From positions 27,815,852-27,879,851 of the forward strand of contig NC_080720.1 in assembly GCF_019097595.1 (NCBI RefSeq): a DNA stretch of 64,000 nucleotides, read 5' to 3'. A program made the position numbers and the translations under genes. This stretch comes from Hemibagrus wyckioides (taxonomy: Eukaryota; Chordata; Actinopteri; Siluriformes; Bagridae). Shown here piece after piece: positions 1 to 12,989 of the stretch. Within the stretch, counting starts at the first letter, position 1. Each line of letters starts with the position of its first letter. The notes beneath the pieces were generated by a model, which made no database searches, was not told the DNA's origin, and saw only the letters and a list, made by a program, of their open reading frames with translations.

Positions 1-184
1 AGATGTGAATACAGTCCACCACTTGCCTACTGTTGCTTCAGTGTTTTGACCCGGCTGTGGGACTGCTGTGGTTATTATACCTGCTTTCAGTCCTAAAGAA
101 CTCACACCGAGTTTATGCAACAGCATACCTCACACCATCCACACTATACGTATTTTTCTTCTAATAAAAAAAAAAAAAGCAGGG

Positions 185-418
185 AGCAGTGGTGGTTCAA
201 GTGGTCAAGGCTCCGGGTTGTTGATTGGAAGATTGAGGTTCAAGCACCAGCACTGCCAAGCTGCCACTGTTGGGCCCTCAAGTAAAGCAAAGCCCTTAAC
301 TCTCTTAGCTCCAGGGCTGCTGCATCATGTTTGACGGAAAGTTGGGCTATGCAAAAAGAAAGAACTTTCACTGTGCTGTAATGTATATGTGACTAAATAA
401 AGCCTTCTTCTATGCACT
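185..418 (+). repeat. tRNA-derived SINE, family A, near full length
   Basis: The body reads AAGCTGCCACTGTTGGGCCC, then AGCAAAGCCCTTAACTCTCT, and ends in TGCTGTAATGTATATGTGAC plus AAATAAAG, a layout I recognise as a common fish SINE with a degraded tRNA-like head. Related copies lie at 15030 and 61374. Confidence 0.6.
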
Positions 419-1514
419 AACGCAAAGTGTAGACTGATATTTCATACCTAGCCACAGCCAGTGCAGGACATTTCACTAAGGTTTGCTATATTCTTTGGTT
501 TTCCTGTTTGAACTTGTCTAAAGCTTGACGCTGGCATGAAGTGAAGAATTTAGTCAGAGTGTTGGGAAGTTGACAAACATACGAGTAGCTTAGAAGTAGC
601 CTAGACTTTTTACTTTTTGCACATAACTATCAGACAAACTGCCCAGACTGTTGAAGCAGTTCACCTAGCTTCCTGTCAGCTTCAGAACCAGGGTTTTTAG
701 CCTTACAAAAATGCTAATAATTCCAAACCCTTTCATTTTAAACCCTGCATAAAGGTCTGGTCGCCTTTTTGATAACAAAGTTGTACCTTAATAAGTTGTC
801 TTCCTAGAGAGACCTCATATTATTAACGTAGTGTGCCAGTTTTTTATATTCTCGGCTGACAGCTGTCAAAAAAAAAAAAGTTTGCAAAACTTAAATCGTG
901 GCCACGAGTGCTTTGTATAGATGATACGCTGTCAGTGTGTTTTCATGTGCGGAGGCACTTTTGTAGTAAATACAGAAAGCTTTCTGCTTTATCAGGAAGA
1001 AAAACTAGGCCGGTGTAGCTCAGTGAAAAAGATGAAGCAGTCTGAATTTTTAAGCACCAGCTTTGTGGGAAATTGTGTGAAGAGCGAGTAGGTGTGCTCC
1101 ATTTGAATGGTCCCATCAATCAGGGGATAGGAGAGAAAAAAAAATAGATGCGTTCGCTGATACGCTTGAAGGTTCGGTGTTCTCAAAGTGTCTTCCATTC
1201 TCTTTGTTAACATTAAAGGCCACGCATCATTAATTCATTACTAAGACTCTGCAAGCTATGAATCAGTGAACATTTCTTGTCAGATTTGCCTCTCGCACAC
1301 CGATGAATGCAGGTTTCACCCGTCAGATTGCTTTGAGCAGAAGCACTGTTGCAGATTTGTGGACCCATTTGGAAATGAAAGCGACATGGCGGAGTTGAAA
1401 GTTTTGTGAAATGTCTGTTTGATGGTGAGATTAGTGATTTTTTTTTCACTGGCGTTTGATCTCTTGATCTGCTGGAAAGCAACACTGCAAGGGCAGCAAG
1501 ATAGAACCTCGGTC

Positions 1515-1517
<3 letters not shown>

Positions 1518-1545
<28 letters not shown>
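1518..1545 (+). repeat. AC microsatellite
   Basis: Pure AC run. Similar CA runs lie at 8118-8147, 13850-13869 and 9574-9594 in the upstream flank. Confidence 0.95.
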
Positions 1546-2179
1546 TGTTAAAGTTTGTCTCTGGGCATCTTCAAGCTTTTGGTTCTTATTGGGTTTGTCC
1601 AAAACTTCAGGAGCTTTTTCAACTACCTAACCAAGATTGTACTGCTTTGTTCTCAAACACTTTGAAGGAGAACTTTTTTCTTTACAGTTTTCACTCTTTA
1701 GAAAAGCGGGATGAATATTGTCGAGACAAAGAGAAGCTTGGAGAAGCTTTTGACTGCAACTTCTAAGGTTCTGATTCCTTTTCGCTCGACTACGAGCGGC
1801 TCCTTTCGAATCGCTGCTGAAAGAGCCATATATCAAATACAACCTGCGAAGGCTTTCAACTTCCAGAGCTGTTTGAAAAATACCATCTTTTTACACACTC
1901 TCTTCAAAGTTACATAGCTCAGGCTTTTATCGGCATCTTTGTGTTTCTCGGTCCGATGGACAGAAAAGAGACTTGTTGGGTTAGAACTGTAATTGGCTTT
2001 ATATTACACAAATAGAAAACTCTTTATCTTTCCAGCACACATAGTTTTTGATTCTCTTTTATTGGACAAGACAGGCCTCTAATATAGCCATGGACAAAGT
2101 ATGAACTGCAAACAAAACATTCTGATTTTGAAATTTCGCTATGCATATCTATCAATATGTATCAGTGATCGTAATTAAT

Positions 2180-2425
2180 GGTCCGTGGCCTCCTGGTGGT
2201 CCAGCGGCAGGATCCCGTGCTATCATTGCCGAGGCCCGGGTTCGATTCCCGAGCAGGGCGCCACCCCAGCCACTGATGAGTTAACTCCCAAATCCCAGGT
2301 TAAAAAAAATGGGAGGGTTGCGACACGAAGGGCATCCTGCATAAAACCTGTGCCAAATTTTGAATGATCCGCTACAAAAACAGCGGACCCTGCAATTGTG
2401 CTGGACAAAAGCTAGGACAAAAAAA
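2180..2425 (+). repeat. tRNA-Glu-derived SINE, family B, complete with 12-bp target duplication
   Basis: The head is tRNA-Glu-like with an A box TGGTCCAGCGG (2197-2207) and an exact B box GGTTCGATTCC (2239-2249). The body continues with GGGAGGGTTGCGACACGAAG and GGGCATCCTGCATAAAACCT and ends in A-rich DNA. The insertion is bounded by the 12-bp direct repeat ATCGTAATTAAT at 2168-2179 and 2426-2437. It is a SINE and not a functional tRNA gene, because the tail is fused and the acceptor end does not pair properly. Confidence 0.8.
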
Positions 2426-3234
2426 ATCGTAATTAATAGTCTGAAAGTTCAATTACAACATGCACACAGCCATACTAAACTGACTGAGGCCAAAGAATGA
2501 AATCTCTATTCAACCACATGGAAGAATACAATCATTTGAAAAACAATTCTCAACAAGTAACCTTCACAATCAGAGTCTTTGAAAACTTTCCCAACAGTTT
2601 TTGGCAACAATAAGACTTTTTCATTTATTTCCCTTTTAAGTGCTCAGATTTCATGGTGTTTGAATGTACTGTATGTTAGTCAACTTTTATTTTGTTAAAA
2701 TTTCCTTATTTGTATTCTTTTCTCTTTTTTTATCAAATTACTGAGAAACCGAAAAGTTTTCTGTTCTGAAGACTTTCCTCTTTTTTAATCCACTTTTTAG
2801 ACTTAAAGTCAACCATAAACTTCCTATGAATGGGTTACTATAAAAACAGTAAGGTAAGAAGGAGCACATTGATATCAAAAACCTCTGATTTCCTTTTCAG
2901 CATTACTGTCCAAACTGAAAAATGGGAAATGAATCAACAACTTCTGACCAATCACATCGAAGAATAGTTTAAGTGCTGTAAGGCTGGTTTAACTGCTTGC
3001 ACAATTTGTATTTTTGCTTCATTTTAAAAACCAAACCAAGCGCTTTTTCTTGAATTATGACAAAATAGACACTGAACTGAAAATGTGTTACGCTGTTAAG
3101 TAATTTAACATGTTAATACTACTTATATAACACAATAACATGGTATATGGAAAGACTTATATGTAGAATTATTATGACACTAGTAATTGTGTTTATCCTG
3201 TAAGGAGGTAAGTACAAGCATACAGTATCTTGCA

Positions 3235-3287
3235 TGTCTTGTGAATTTCCCTTTGGGATGAATAAAGTATCTATCTATCTATCTATA
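3235..3287 (+). repeat. Repeat 3' tail ending in TATC microsatellite
   Basis: GTGAATTTCCCTTTGGGATG followed by AATAAAGTATCTATCTATCT is the typical 3' end of an abundant fish retroposon family. Only the tail is present. Confidence 0.55.
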
Positions 3288-5224
3288 ACTCCACTGATCA
3301 CTTTTCCACCTCAGAACTTTTACCTAGTTTCCTGCTTATTGTTAAATCCTTTAACCCTGGATAAATCCTGTTCTTTAAATAAGCTCATATCCTGGTTTCG
3401 AGCTTGATGATGTCATACCAGACACTTCACCAGGGGCTGAATGGGCGTTACATCACCACTGGCACACACTGTCCTCTCTGCCCCTCCCACACTTTAGTGC
3501 TGAATGAAAGAGCGAGCCGCAGTCACAGGTACCGATTACGTTACACCTGAGAGGGAATGCACGTGACTGGCACAGGAATCAATAGAAGAAATACAGGAAA
3601 AAATCAATCCGAGTGTGATCCATTCATTCAGATGGAGAGGGTTCGGGGACGTTGGGGTGGGGGTAAGGGGGGTTGTACAGGGTGGCTTTTTATATGGGAC
3701 TGTGCCAGGAAGAGCTGCGAGCCAGAAACGGCTGCCATCATCAGGAATCTTACATGGCCCTACACAAAACCAGATCTGTAATGAATAGGGGGAGGACTGG
3801 TTTGCAAGAATAGGTAGAATGGTATTTCCTGTGCCGTGGGGTGAAAAGGTGCCATGAAAGCGAGGAGGATCAACTACTGCCTCTGGAATGTCTTTGACAG
3901 AGGAGATCCCGCTCCTTTTTATTTTTTTTTTAGTAAGATGAATGTTTGTGTCCAGGCAAGTTCTGGCAAACACTACCCTCCTCTCTTCAACAGGTAATCT
4001 GATTTTAGACACACCTTTTTGTTATTCAAACATTTGTTATTAAACGTACAGCCTAATTAGTATATTATCATATAAAAGAGGCACTCCCAGGGTCATATAT
4101 CTTGACTCATCAAGTGAAAGAAAAAGTTTTTTTCCCTCCTAATTAGATATTGCACACTGTGTACTTCATGTAACTATTGTGTCAGAAGATGAACAGTATT
4201 TACTGAACAAATAGGATGGTGCAATAGACGCTAACCTGTCCCACATGTCCTTACCTCAACACTGTAGTTTAAAAAGAATAAACTATATCACAATGAACAC
4301 TATTAATTACATTACATTCACCTGTTCAGCTAATGCCCTTCTTACCCAGTGCCTGACTTTTGACTGATGGCCTCCCCTAGCCATTTTTAACCCTTTTTAC
4401 AAGTACACTAGTGTTCCATTCCACCAGCAGAATGGAAATCGATTCACAAGACATTTTCAATCAGTGTAAGTAAATGAATTATTTTATCGCAGCAAGTCTG
4501 ATATAAAATAAGTCTGTTGAGTTTCAGTGTGAGACATGTGTTTTTCCCTCTGTTGGATAACTTTACACAGAATTTTAGTGGTTGAAGATAACACCTTTAA
4601 ATTTCAGCAGGTTATATCCAAGCACTTGGGGTATCTCAGAGAGCAGAACTGGGTTTGATATCAATATTAACTTTGAAAATATATCCATTTGTATAGGGGG
4701 AAAAAACTAACCATGTTTAGTATTTGGGATATTTCAATGAACATGTTGAAAAATAGAAATACTTTGATGCAATAGATCAACCTAGGCATGTTTGGTGCGC
4801 AGAGTTTGCTTTTTCACATGGATAAATAAGACTAAATTCACTAACTAACAAATTTGCATCAAACATAACAATACCACATCCATCTTGCAACTGGAGCCAT
4901 GTTTTCTCTTAACAAATACATTGCCTAAGCTTTGCTGCCTAGGATCGAAAGTACTAACTGGGTGAAAAATGAGTGGGAGATAGAACCTTGCTAATGCTAA
5001 TGCATAATACTAATGCCACAAAAAGCAGTAGCTGGGAAAGTTGATAAAAAGTGAACTTTTATCTACATCACTTCAAACTTTTCCAAAAGCATTGGCATTC
5101 ATATTGAGATGTTTCACCTTTTTTGCTCTTGTGGCTGAGGATATGTGTGTTCATTCACCCACAGGAGCACCAGCACTGGTTGGGCATGGGTGTCAAGGGA
5201 GAAGTTGACATGCCAGTCCCAGAC

Positions 5225-5529
5225 TCGGGTAAGTTCTAGTACTAGAATTTAGACCTTTCTGTAAATAAGAGAGTTTCCAGGAGAGCTGAAAAACCAATCT
5301 GATTTTGGAAGGAGTTTTAGAAGAAGGAGAGGCAATTCTAGAATTAGGACAGTTACATAACCGAGGCTTTTAAAAACAATCTAGACAGGCACATCTAGAC
5401 AGGGCAGTTCTAGACAAAGGACAGAAGCAAAATAATTATACAAGAAGAAGATTTCTATAAATGGGAAAGTTCTAGAGGAAGGATAGTTCTATATTTGGGG
5501 GCAGAAGGAGGATTCTAACATAAACAGGG
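5225..5529 (+). repeat. Duplicated block of minisatellite S1, copy 1
   Basis: It aligns in order with 7187-7514: GGGTAAGTTCTAGTA, TAGACCTTTCTGTAAATAA, AGGACAGTTACATAACC, ACATCTAGACAGGGCAGTTC and GAAGAAGATTTCTATAAA are shared. Copy 1 has a short internal deletion near 5240. It ends where the Tc1 fragment begins. Confidence 0.8.
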
Positions 5530-5800
5530 AATGGGTGCTTAGGTTCATCCCAAAGTTGTTCAGTGGGGTTAAGGTCAGGGTTCTGTGGAGGACACTTGAG
5601 TTCTTCCACTCCAAACTTAACACACCATGTCTTCATGGAGCATGCTTTATGCACAGGGGCACTGTCATGTTTATGTTATTAGTTCCACTGAAGGAAAAAT
5701 CACGATGCCAAATCATACATAGACATTCACTTTGGATGTCCACTTTGCATCAACATATAGGCAGTCAGGTTACGGTCAACTTTTGGCCATGTAGCGTACC
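5528..5800 (-). mobile_element. Tc1/mariner-like transposon fragment
   Basis: The minus strand from about 5654 reads LKCPPQNPDLNPTEQLWDEP, matching the C-terminal Tc1 transposase signature (PDLNP-x-E-x-LWDE). The + strand ends in ACTTTTGGCCATGTAGCGTA, which resembles the terminal repeat of a common fish element. Most of the transposase is missing. Confidence 0.6.
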
Positions 5801-6806
5801 AGAGCCTCATAGCTTCAGTGCAAGACTAAAGACACACCAGAGACACTTGGCTGACTAGAATAAGGTTAAGGGTGTATATACAGTATTTGTTACTGAACTG
5901 TTACTGCTCTCTGCAGTGGCGGAAGTGTCTTAAGAAGTCCAGAAGCTAAAGATGGACAGGAAATACGCAGTGTCTGCTGGGAAGGGTGAGTGCAAGCACA
6001 GCATCTTATTGTACACCTAGCAAGGCATCATGGGAGACTGCTGTATGGTTCTGGCTTTCTTGTGCTCTCTGTGCTTCCCATGCTGTTTTCTGTTTTCAGA
6101 AGGACTGTGCCGAGGCTGGTTTGTTTTGTTAGATGAGTCATATTTTTATTAACAGATAACGACAGGTGAAATATGCTAATAGTGCCTTATAATTGTGTAC
6201 TGATTGTTTATCCCAGTGCCCATAAAAATAAATTATGTGTCACCTTTTCATTGTGATACACAACAGACTGAACCTGTTTCTGAGTAGTTACATTCATGAA
6301 ATGAAATGAAACGCCGTGCCACCATTAAGAATATATTCCAGGAACCTGTCTTGTTTTACCTTTTTTATTATTGTTGTTGGAAGCTTGCCAACATGTCTGG
6401 AAATGTCTGGAAGTGTGACATCTGAACTGAAAGTATGAAGAAGTGGCACTGCATTCAGATGCTTAGTACTGAGAGAGGATAAAAAAAAAAAAGCATAGCA
6501 AGAGCTCAGGGAACAGGCAGTTGGGATCACTGAAGGTACATCTATAATCAGAAGCTGAAAACGTCATAGGAGTCATAGGCGTAGACAGGAATCAGAAGGA
6601 ACGTGGAGAACCCAAGAGCACCAAAACAATAAGAACAATTGAAAGGAGTGTTCTAGAATCATGACCTTTGTAGAAGCTAGACATTTCTAGAATTGGTTGA
6701 ACTTTAGAAATTGGTTAACTCAAGAATAAAAACAGTTCGAGAGTCAGGGCACTTCAACAAGTAGAACAGTTCTAGAGGGGTGATAGATTCAGTAGAAAAG
6801 AAATTG

Positions 6807-6954
6807 TAGCATCAGGAAAGTTCTAGAAGTGGGAAAGTTCTACACAGGACTGTATTAGGCGTGGTAAGAGTGTTGTAGAAGCAGAATACACCCTTACCAT
6901 TTGTAACCCAGTCCTCTGAAGAACTTTCACACTTCTAGAACTTTCCTGATGCTA
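6807..6954. repeat. Long hairpin: 67-bp inverted repeat with 14-nt loop
   Basis: Arm 6807-6873 and arm 6888-6954 are reverse complements at 57 of 67 positions without gaps; the outer 25 bp (6807-6831 against 6930-6954) pair perfectly. The loop is 6874-6887. It lies within minisatellite S1, and each outer arm contains a TTCTAGAA. Confidence 0.85.
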
Positions 6955-7186
6955 TAAATACAAAATATTCAAAACAGGTCTAAAGTCAAGTGGGTTACTT
7001 CTAGGTAATTTTAGTTCTCGAACCAATATGATTTTATTTGCAGGGTAATCTAGAAGGCAATTCTACAAATAGGGCAGGTTTAAGAGCCAAACTGTTCTAA
7101 GGGCAGGTGATTACTAGAAATATTAACAGTGTATTACTAATAGGATGCTTCTAGCAGGGCAGTTCTGAAAGCAGGAAGGTTCTAGA

Positions 7187-7514
7187 CACGGGTAAGTTCT
7201 AGTAATAGGAGAGTTCTAGAATTATGGCAGACCTAGACTTTAGACCTTTCTGTAAATAAAAGAATTGACATGAAAAAAACAACAACATGATTTTGGAAGG
7301 AAAACAGTTCTAGAAGAGAAGGGCAAATTCTAGAAGTAGGACAGTTACATAACCAAGGCTTTTAGAAACAATGCACATCTAGACAGGGCAGTTCTAGACA
7401 AAGGTCAGAAGCAAAAGAATTATACACGAAGAAGATTTCTATAAAAGGGAAAGTTCTAGCGGCACAGAAGTTCAAAAAGTGGGGGACAGAAGCAGGATTC
7501 TAACGTAAGCAGGG
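7187..7514 (+). repeat. Duplicated block of minisatellite S1, copy 2
   Basis: Partner of 5225-5529 in the same orientation about 1.96 kb away, embedded in the main S1 array. Confidence 0.8.
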
Positions 7515-8116
7515 TGGTTCTAGAAGCTGCACAGTTCTAAGGGCAGGGGTTAAACCTTTGGTCACAAAGATAGTTCTAGAGACCTGATGACTTTGAAGCA
7601 GGACTCTTCTATATGGGGTTATAGCAGAAAGCAAATTATTTCAAGAAGTGGAACGGTTCTTGGCAGGCTAGTACTATAAGCTGCAAAAGTGCTTTAAAAG
7701 AAGGGCATGGAAACGTATGATTCTAGAAACAGGTCCATTTCGTTTGAGTTTTAGAACCTGGAGAGTTTCTGGAATGAGAAGAGTTCTGAAGGCAGCGTGG
7801 TTCTAGATGTAGGGCAAGTCTAGAATCAATGGGAACGTTCTAGCTACAGGATTATTCCCGAAGCAGAAGAGTTTTCGAATCAGGGCAGCTCTAGGAGCAT
7901 AAATAGTTTTAGACAATGTGTTTTATCAAATTATATTAATATCACTTTGCTTTGAATCAGAAAATGAGGTTCAAGAGCATGTGTCCATCATGGTGCTGGA
8001 GCTTGAATGCCTACTGTAACACAGTTACTAGCGAGATTGCTGGATCTCAGACAGAAACAGCTGGTGATGAGGTTTTTGATCTCCATCCTTCTCTTTCATG
8101 AGGAAAAACAAATAGT

Positions 8117-8148
<32 letters not shown>

Positions 8149-9533
8149 CTGAGCGGCCCGACTTCCTCCTCTTTCTCTTTGACCGATGCTCCTTATCACG
8201 GTAATTACAGTAATCTAATGACCCCCTCCAGCTCGGACAGGAAGAGGGACAGAAGGAGAGAAAGGAGGAGGTGAGTGAGACAAGAGAGTAGAGAGTGAGA
8301 CAAGTGGAGCATATCTCCAGCTTTGGGCGAGAAAAGGAGGCGGAGGAGAGAAAGTAAAGCACTGGTCCTCGTCGGAATCATGGGACTCCTTTTTTCTTGT
8401 CCAATTAAAATTCCAGTCAGGAGACGTTATTTCACTGACAGTCTTCCTGCTCTGCTTACTCTTTTGTGTTTAGGAACTCTAGCACACATTGTGACCTTAG
8501 TATTATAAGTTCTTTGAACGGGTAAATACTACAATCCCAGTATATGTGGCCATCTTGGGGTTTTTTAGCATAAGTTGTTTAACATATAGCAAAACTACTG
8601 CAGGTCCAGTGAAATAACTTATACCGTTTATCTTCTTTAAACTATAAAGACAATTTAAATTAGACGTCTGTAACATCCATTTGCATTGCTTAAAGGAGTT
8701 TAAAGCCACTTTACACCCCATAAAGACACCCTTTAATTTTTTACTTTTTTGCTAGTCGCAAGCAAAAAAAACCTAGCTAAATTACAACCTAGCACTATAG
8801 CAAGAAAAAACATTCATTGATGATTTCATTTGCAGTGGCTAGGCTAACTCAATTAAAAGCAACGAGATATACTAATTTATCAACCATTTGCCCATGCATT
8901 GTTATTTAAAACATACAAAATTAGTATTGCTAATCGCTAAACTAGCTTGCTAACCACTAAAGCAGGGACTTGTGAAAGCTTATTCTCCACTCCTCATACT
9001 TTCAACACATTTTTTGTTCATGTTGTTGGTGCATAATAAGACTTTGGAGATGTATTGTAAATGAGAGTAATTAATTAAAACATTGAGTATAAAAAAATAT
9101 CCAGTATTCTGTTAATGCTAGCTATATCGATATACAAGCTACTCTACTGCTAAATGTAAATGCTAAAGCCCATTTTTAGCTTGATTTTTGTGTGACTCAA
9201 ATAAGTACCTCAGGTAAAATTCCTCTTTAGGTCTCAGGATGATGACAGACATTTTAATGACTGTTAAAAATAAGTTGTAAAAATATCCCTGACTCAGTAA
9301 TCGCTGTCTTTTTGTTTTGTTCTGTTTTTTTTTGTTGTTTTTTTTCACTTAAGCTTTGACTTATTGTCTTTGAAAGACCTTGGTACTTGAAGACCTTGCT
9401 GTGGTACAGAATGTACGAATGCACAGACGGCTATTAAAAACACAACAATACTTAATAAGTATTTGTGAACCTAATTATCATGAATATCATAGTGTTCTAA
9501 TGTGGAATTTGTTTCAATTTTAATCTGGCTACT

Positions 9534-9535
9534 CC

Positions 9536-9574
<39 letters not shown>

Positions 9575-9594
9575 ACACACACATGCACACACAT
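9534..9594 (+). repeat. CT/CA compound microsatellite
   Basis: A CT run with one TG interruption followed by CA units. Confidence 0.95.
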
Positions 9595-11432
9595 TGTTCT
9601 CTGACTCTGTCACACATTCTCTCATTCTCCCTCTCGCACGTACACCACAGACACTTCACGCCCTCTGTATAAACTCATCACTTCAGGTGTTAACAGATAA
9701 ACACCCTAATATACGACGCCCCGACACCTTTACTATCACGTAATAAATTCATTTTAAAGCAATAACAGGCAAAGCCATTCTGCTTGAGTCCCTTTTTTCA
9801 GGGATCTTTGATCTTATTTAATCTCCAGAAACTCCTTCAAGAATGTAACAGGGTGAGACTAATTTCATTTGATTCACCTACCAGGACATAACGAATTAAA
9901 ATGTGGGAGACGTGTACAAATTACATACAAGTACTAACTGCGAGCTATCTATGTATATTCATACTAATGTCCATTTTTAAACATTTTTTTTTTAAATATA
10001 TAATTACAGTCATATCCAGGGGCTTTTCTAGACCCCTTTTTACTTTTTTGTGCCCCAGTAAAATTTTCATGAGAAAATTTCATTGTCTGATGAGGTAGAT
10101 TTTACAGTCTGGAAATAGGATTTCCTATTCTTATCATTTACACCACATGAATCATTTAAAACATGAAGATGGATTGTATCGTCGGATGAAGTGAAAATAT
10201 CTTGCGCACCCACTTCATTCGTAAGCCCTTGCTCCTACGCGTTTTCCTGTAGAAACCTCAACTTTCAATCAGAAGATCATTAAAAATATGACATTACACC
10301 TGAGGATTGAGGAGAAGGTTAAAAGGAGAGCTAAATTTTATCTGTGTTAAATAAATAGTTATATTATATAATGGGTATTAAGTTGATTGAGGATATACTA
10401 TTTTGTAAAGAACTAAAGAACTCCAGTCACCACCACTTTCTGCTCACTAGTAACTTCTCTCCTATTGCACAACAGCTAGGATTTGATTCGTCCGAGCCAA
10501 ATCTTCTCAAATTCCTGCTTATGCTGCATTAACTAAACACACTAGGAGGAGAGCATTACATTTTGAACTCCCGCATCTGCACATATGAGTTCACAGACAT
10601 CCGGTACTCATTCATGTTGCTCTGATTGACAGGTGAGACTTAGTAATGTCATTCTTGGCATCCAGAGAGCACTGCGAAGTTTGCGAACAGAAGGCTGGCA
10701 TCATCTCACTCGCGATCACCTGATGATAGGGTGAACGCTTTTCTGGCTGCTCCGGGGTGTTTTCACACATACAGTTCAATAAGAGTATAGTTTAGAAAGA
10801 AGCAGAACTGCAGACAAACTGTCCATTATCTGCTACAAGCCCCTCCCCTTGTATTCACTAAGGCATGATGGGACAGGTTAGTGCTTTAGTGTGTACTTCA
10901 ATTTGTCGGCCCATCATATGGCACCTTTTACTTTGTTCATATTCAAAACAAAAATATCTGTATAGGGAATAACAAAGTCCTAAGAAAATCAAGGTACTAA
11001 CCCCGCCCCTGGTGCATCATGTCAACCATTCATAACTTTACTAAAAAAGTAGCTTACAGATTGTGCACGGCTGTGTTTTTCCCCTTTTTAAAATATTTAT
11101 TTTTATGTTTGTCTTCCACCCCAATGGATGCAAAAAAAAAATCCCCACATCTAGCATGTTGGTACATCAGGAGCTGTTTTACTTGATGATTTCAGAGGGA
11201 ATACGTTTGCAGCTAGCTTCTCGGAGGCTTGCTCAGAACCTGGCGCTCGGCTTTGTTGTCTCTCTCTCCGCTCCACCTTGCTCTCTGAAGTGTTTCGAAA
11301 CACGGTGCCTCTCCACAGCTGCAAAAAAAGGCTGACATGAGCTTCCATCTTGCGATACGAGCCGTCTAATCTCAAAGCAGTTCTCTCTATCTCCCACTCT
11401 CTTTTGCTCTCCAAAGAGAGGGATAATCTCTG

Positions 11433-11458
11433 GAGAGAGAGAGAGAGAGAGAGAGAGA
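11433..11458 (+). repeat. GA microsatellite
   Basis: Pure GA run in purine-rich surroundings. Confidence 0.95.
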
Positions 11459-12712
11459 TTTCCAAGTGGTCAGAACGAGGTCAAAGGACTTTCGCGCTTG
11501 CTCTCTCTCTCATGTTGCACTCTTTTTCATCCAAATGAAATCAGTTGACAGCTTCGAGATCTGAACATTGTTTTAAAATAATCAGTGTACGTAGGTGGAA
11601 TTATACAGTAAACGCTGAATATATACAGCAGGTAATCATTTATTTTCTTCACAGCAGCACTTGCAAGGTTTAAATGAATAAACGTTCTCATATGCGAGCG
11701 ATCCTACTGTATAGTAACAGCTCATTCATATAGACACAGATTTCCGGACTGAGAAGTGTGGAATTGTTCCAAATTTTTGGTGAGATATATATTTAGTGCT
11801 TGTGTAAAGAGTCTCTAGTAACAGTGTTTTGTAACAGAAGATTTCTGAAAAAGTCTTCAGGCTTACTACTGTATGTTTCTCTGTAACAAGCTGCATTTCT
11901 CTGGCTTTCTATCTTCAAGATACTCAGTGAGAGATGGTCATTTATAGCTTCTATAACATGAATAGTAACAGAAACTTGTTTTGTGGACTTTCCACAATGT
12001 TAAAATGTAATGTTTAATGGATTAAATCGTTTAATACATACACATTGCTACTATGGGCAAAAAAAGACCATAAAACATTTCAGGAGGTGTGACCTGAAAG
12101 TAGTCACTTCAGGATGGTGACAGGAAATCTTTTTTAAAGTTTAATCCATCTTTTAATCATTGTTCTATAACCAATTATAATACTATGTATTACTTACACA
12201 ATATCTTGTTATGTTCAGAACAATGATATTCAGCCAACTCTGTCCAACTGAACACACACACACACACAGCAGTGTCAGCAGTGAGCCACCAGTGTAGGCT
12301 GGAGTATTTGTTTATTTTACAAACTGAAAAAAATGATAAAAGATGGAAATTATTTAAACCAAAAGAACCTGAACATATGTTCTATCCTAGCATAATTTGA
12401 CTTTAAATAGCAACTATGATAGATTTAGTTTCAACAGAGGCATTATTTAAAAACTTAAAACAAAAGTCCTATTTGGGGGATATAGTGATATAGTCACATC
12501 TTTGAGGTTGGGGGTTTGATCCCTGCCTCCGCCCTGTATGTGGATTTGGACTCTCCCAGTCCAAAGACCTGCACTGTAGGTTGACTGGCATCTCTAAATT
12601 GACCGTATTGTGTAAATGTGTGTGATTGAGCCCTTTGAAGGGTTGGCTCTCAGTCCAGAGTGTACCCCAGCTTGTGTCTTAAGTTACGTGGGATAAACTC
12701 CAGGCTTCCTGC

Positions 12713-12835
<123 letters not shown>

Positions 12836-12890
12836 TAGGATAAGTGGCAGAGAAAATGGATGGATGGATGGGTTTATGCATAGGTTGAGG

Positions 12891-12989
<99 letters not shown>
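12891..12989 (+). repeat. GATA tetranucleotide array 2
   Basis: About 24 GATA units, 57 bp after array 1, each array being followed by a copy of the same family D tail. Confidence 0.95.

Larger units (their letters stand above)
6640..7910 (+). repeat. TTCTAGAA-rich minisatellite (S1)
   Basis: Degenerate units of about 20-35 bp built on GGCAGTTCTAGAAGNAGG. The exact 8-mer TTCTAGAA occurs at 6651, 6685, 6821, 6933, 7214, 7308, 7328, 7518 and 7721. A related block lies at 5225-5529. Confidence 0.8.

Noticed and set aside
2191..2262. Possible tRNA-Glu gene
   Set aside because: The tRNA-like head is fused to a SINE body and flanked by a target-site duplication; pairing of the acceptor stem and anticodon region is degraded.
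3536..4012. 158-residue minus-strand ORF
   Set aside because: Proline/serine-rich chance frame without domain, splice context or resemblance to any family I recognise.
9806..9813. TCF-like CTTTGATC in the far upstream flank
   Set aside because: Single 8-mer 11 kb from the gene in A+T-rich DNA with no supporting neighbouring sites; expected by chance.
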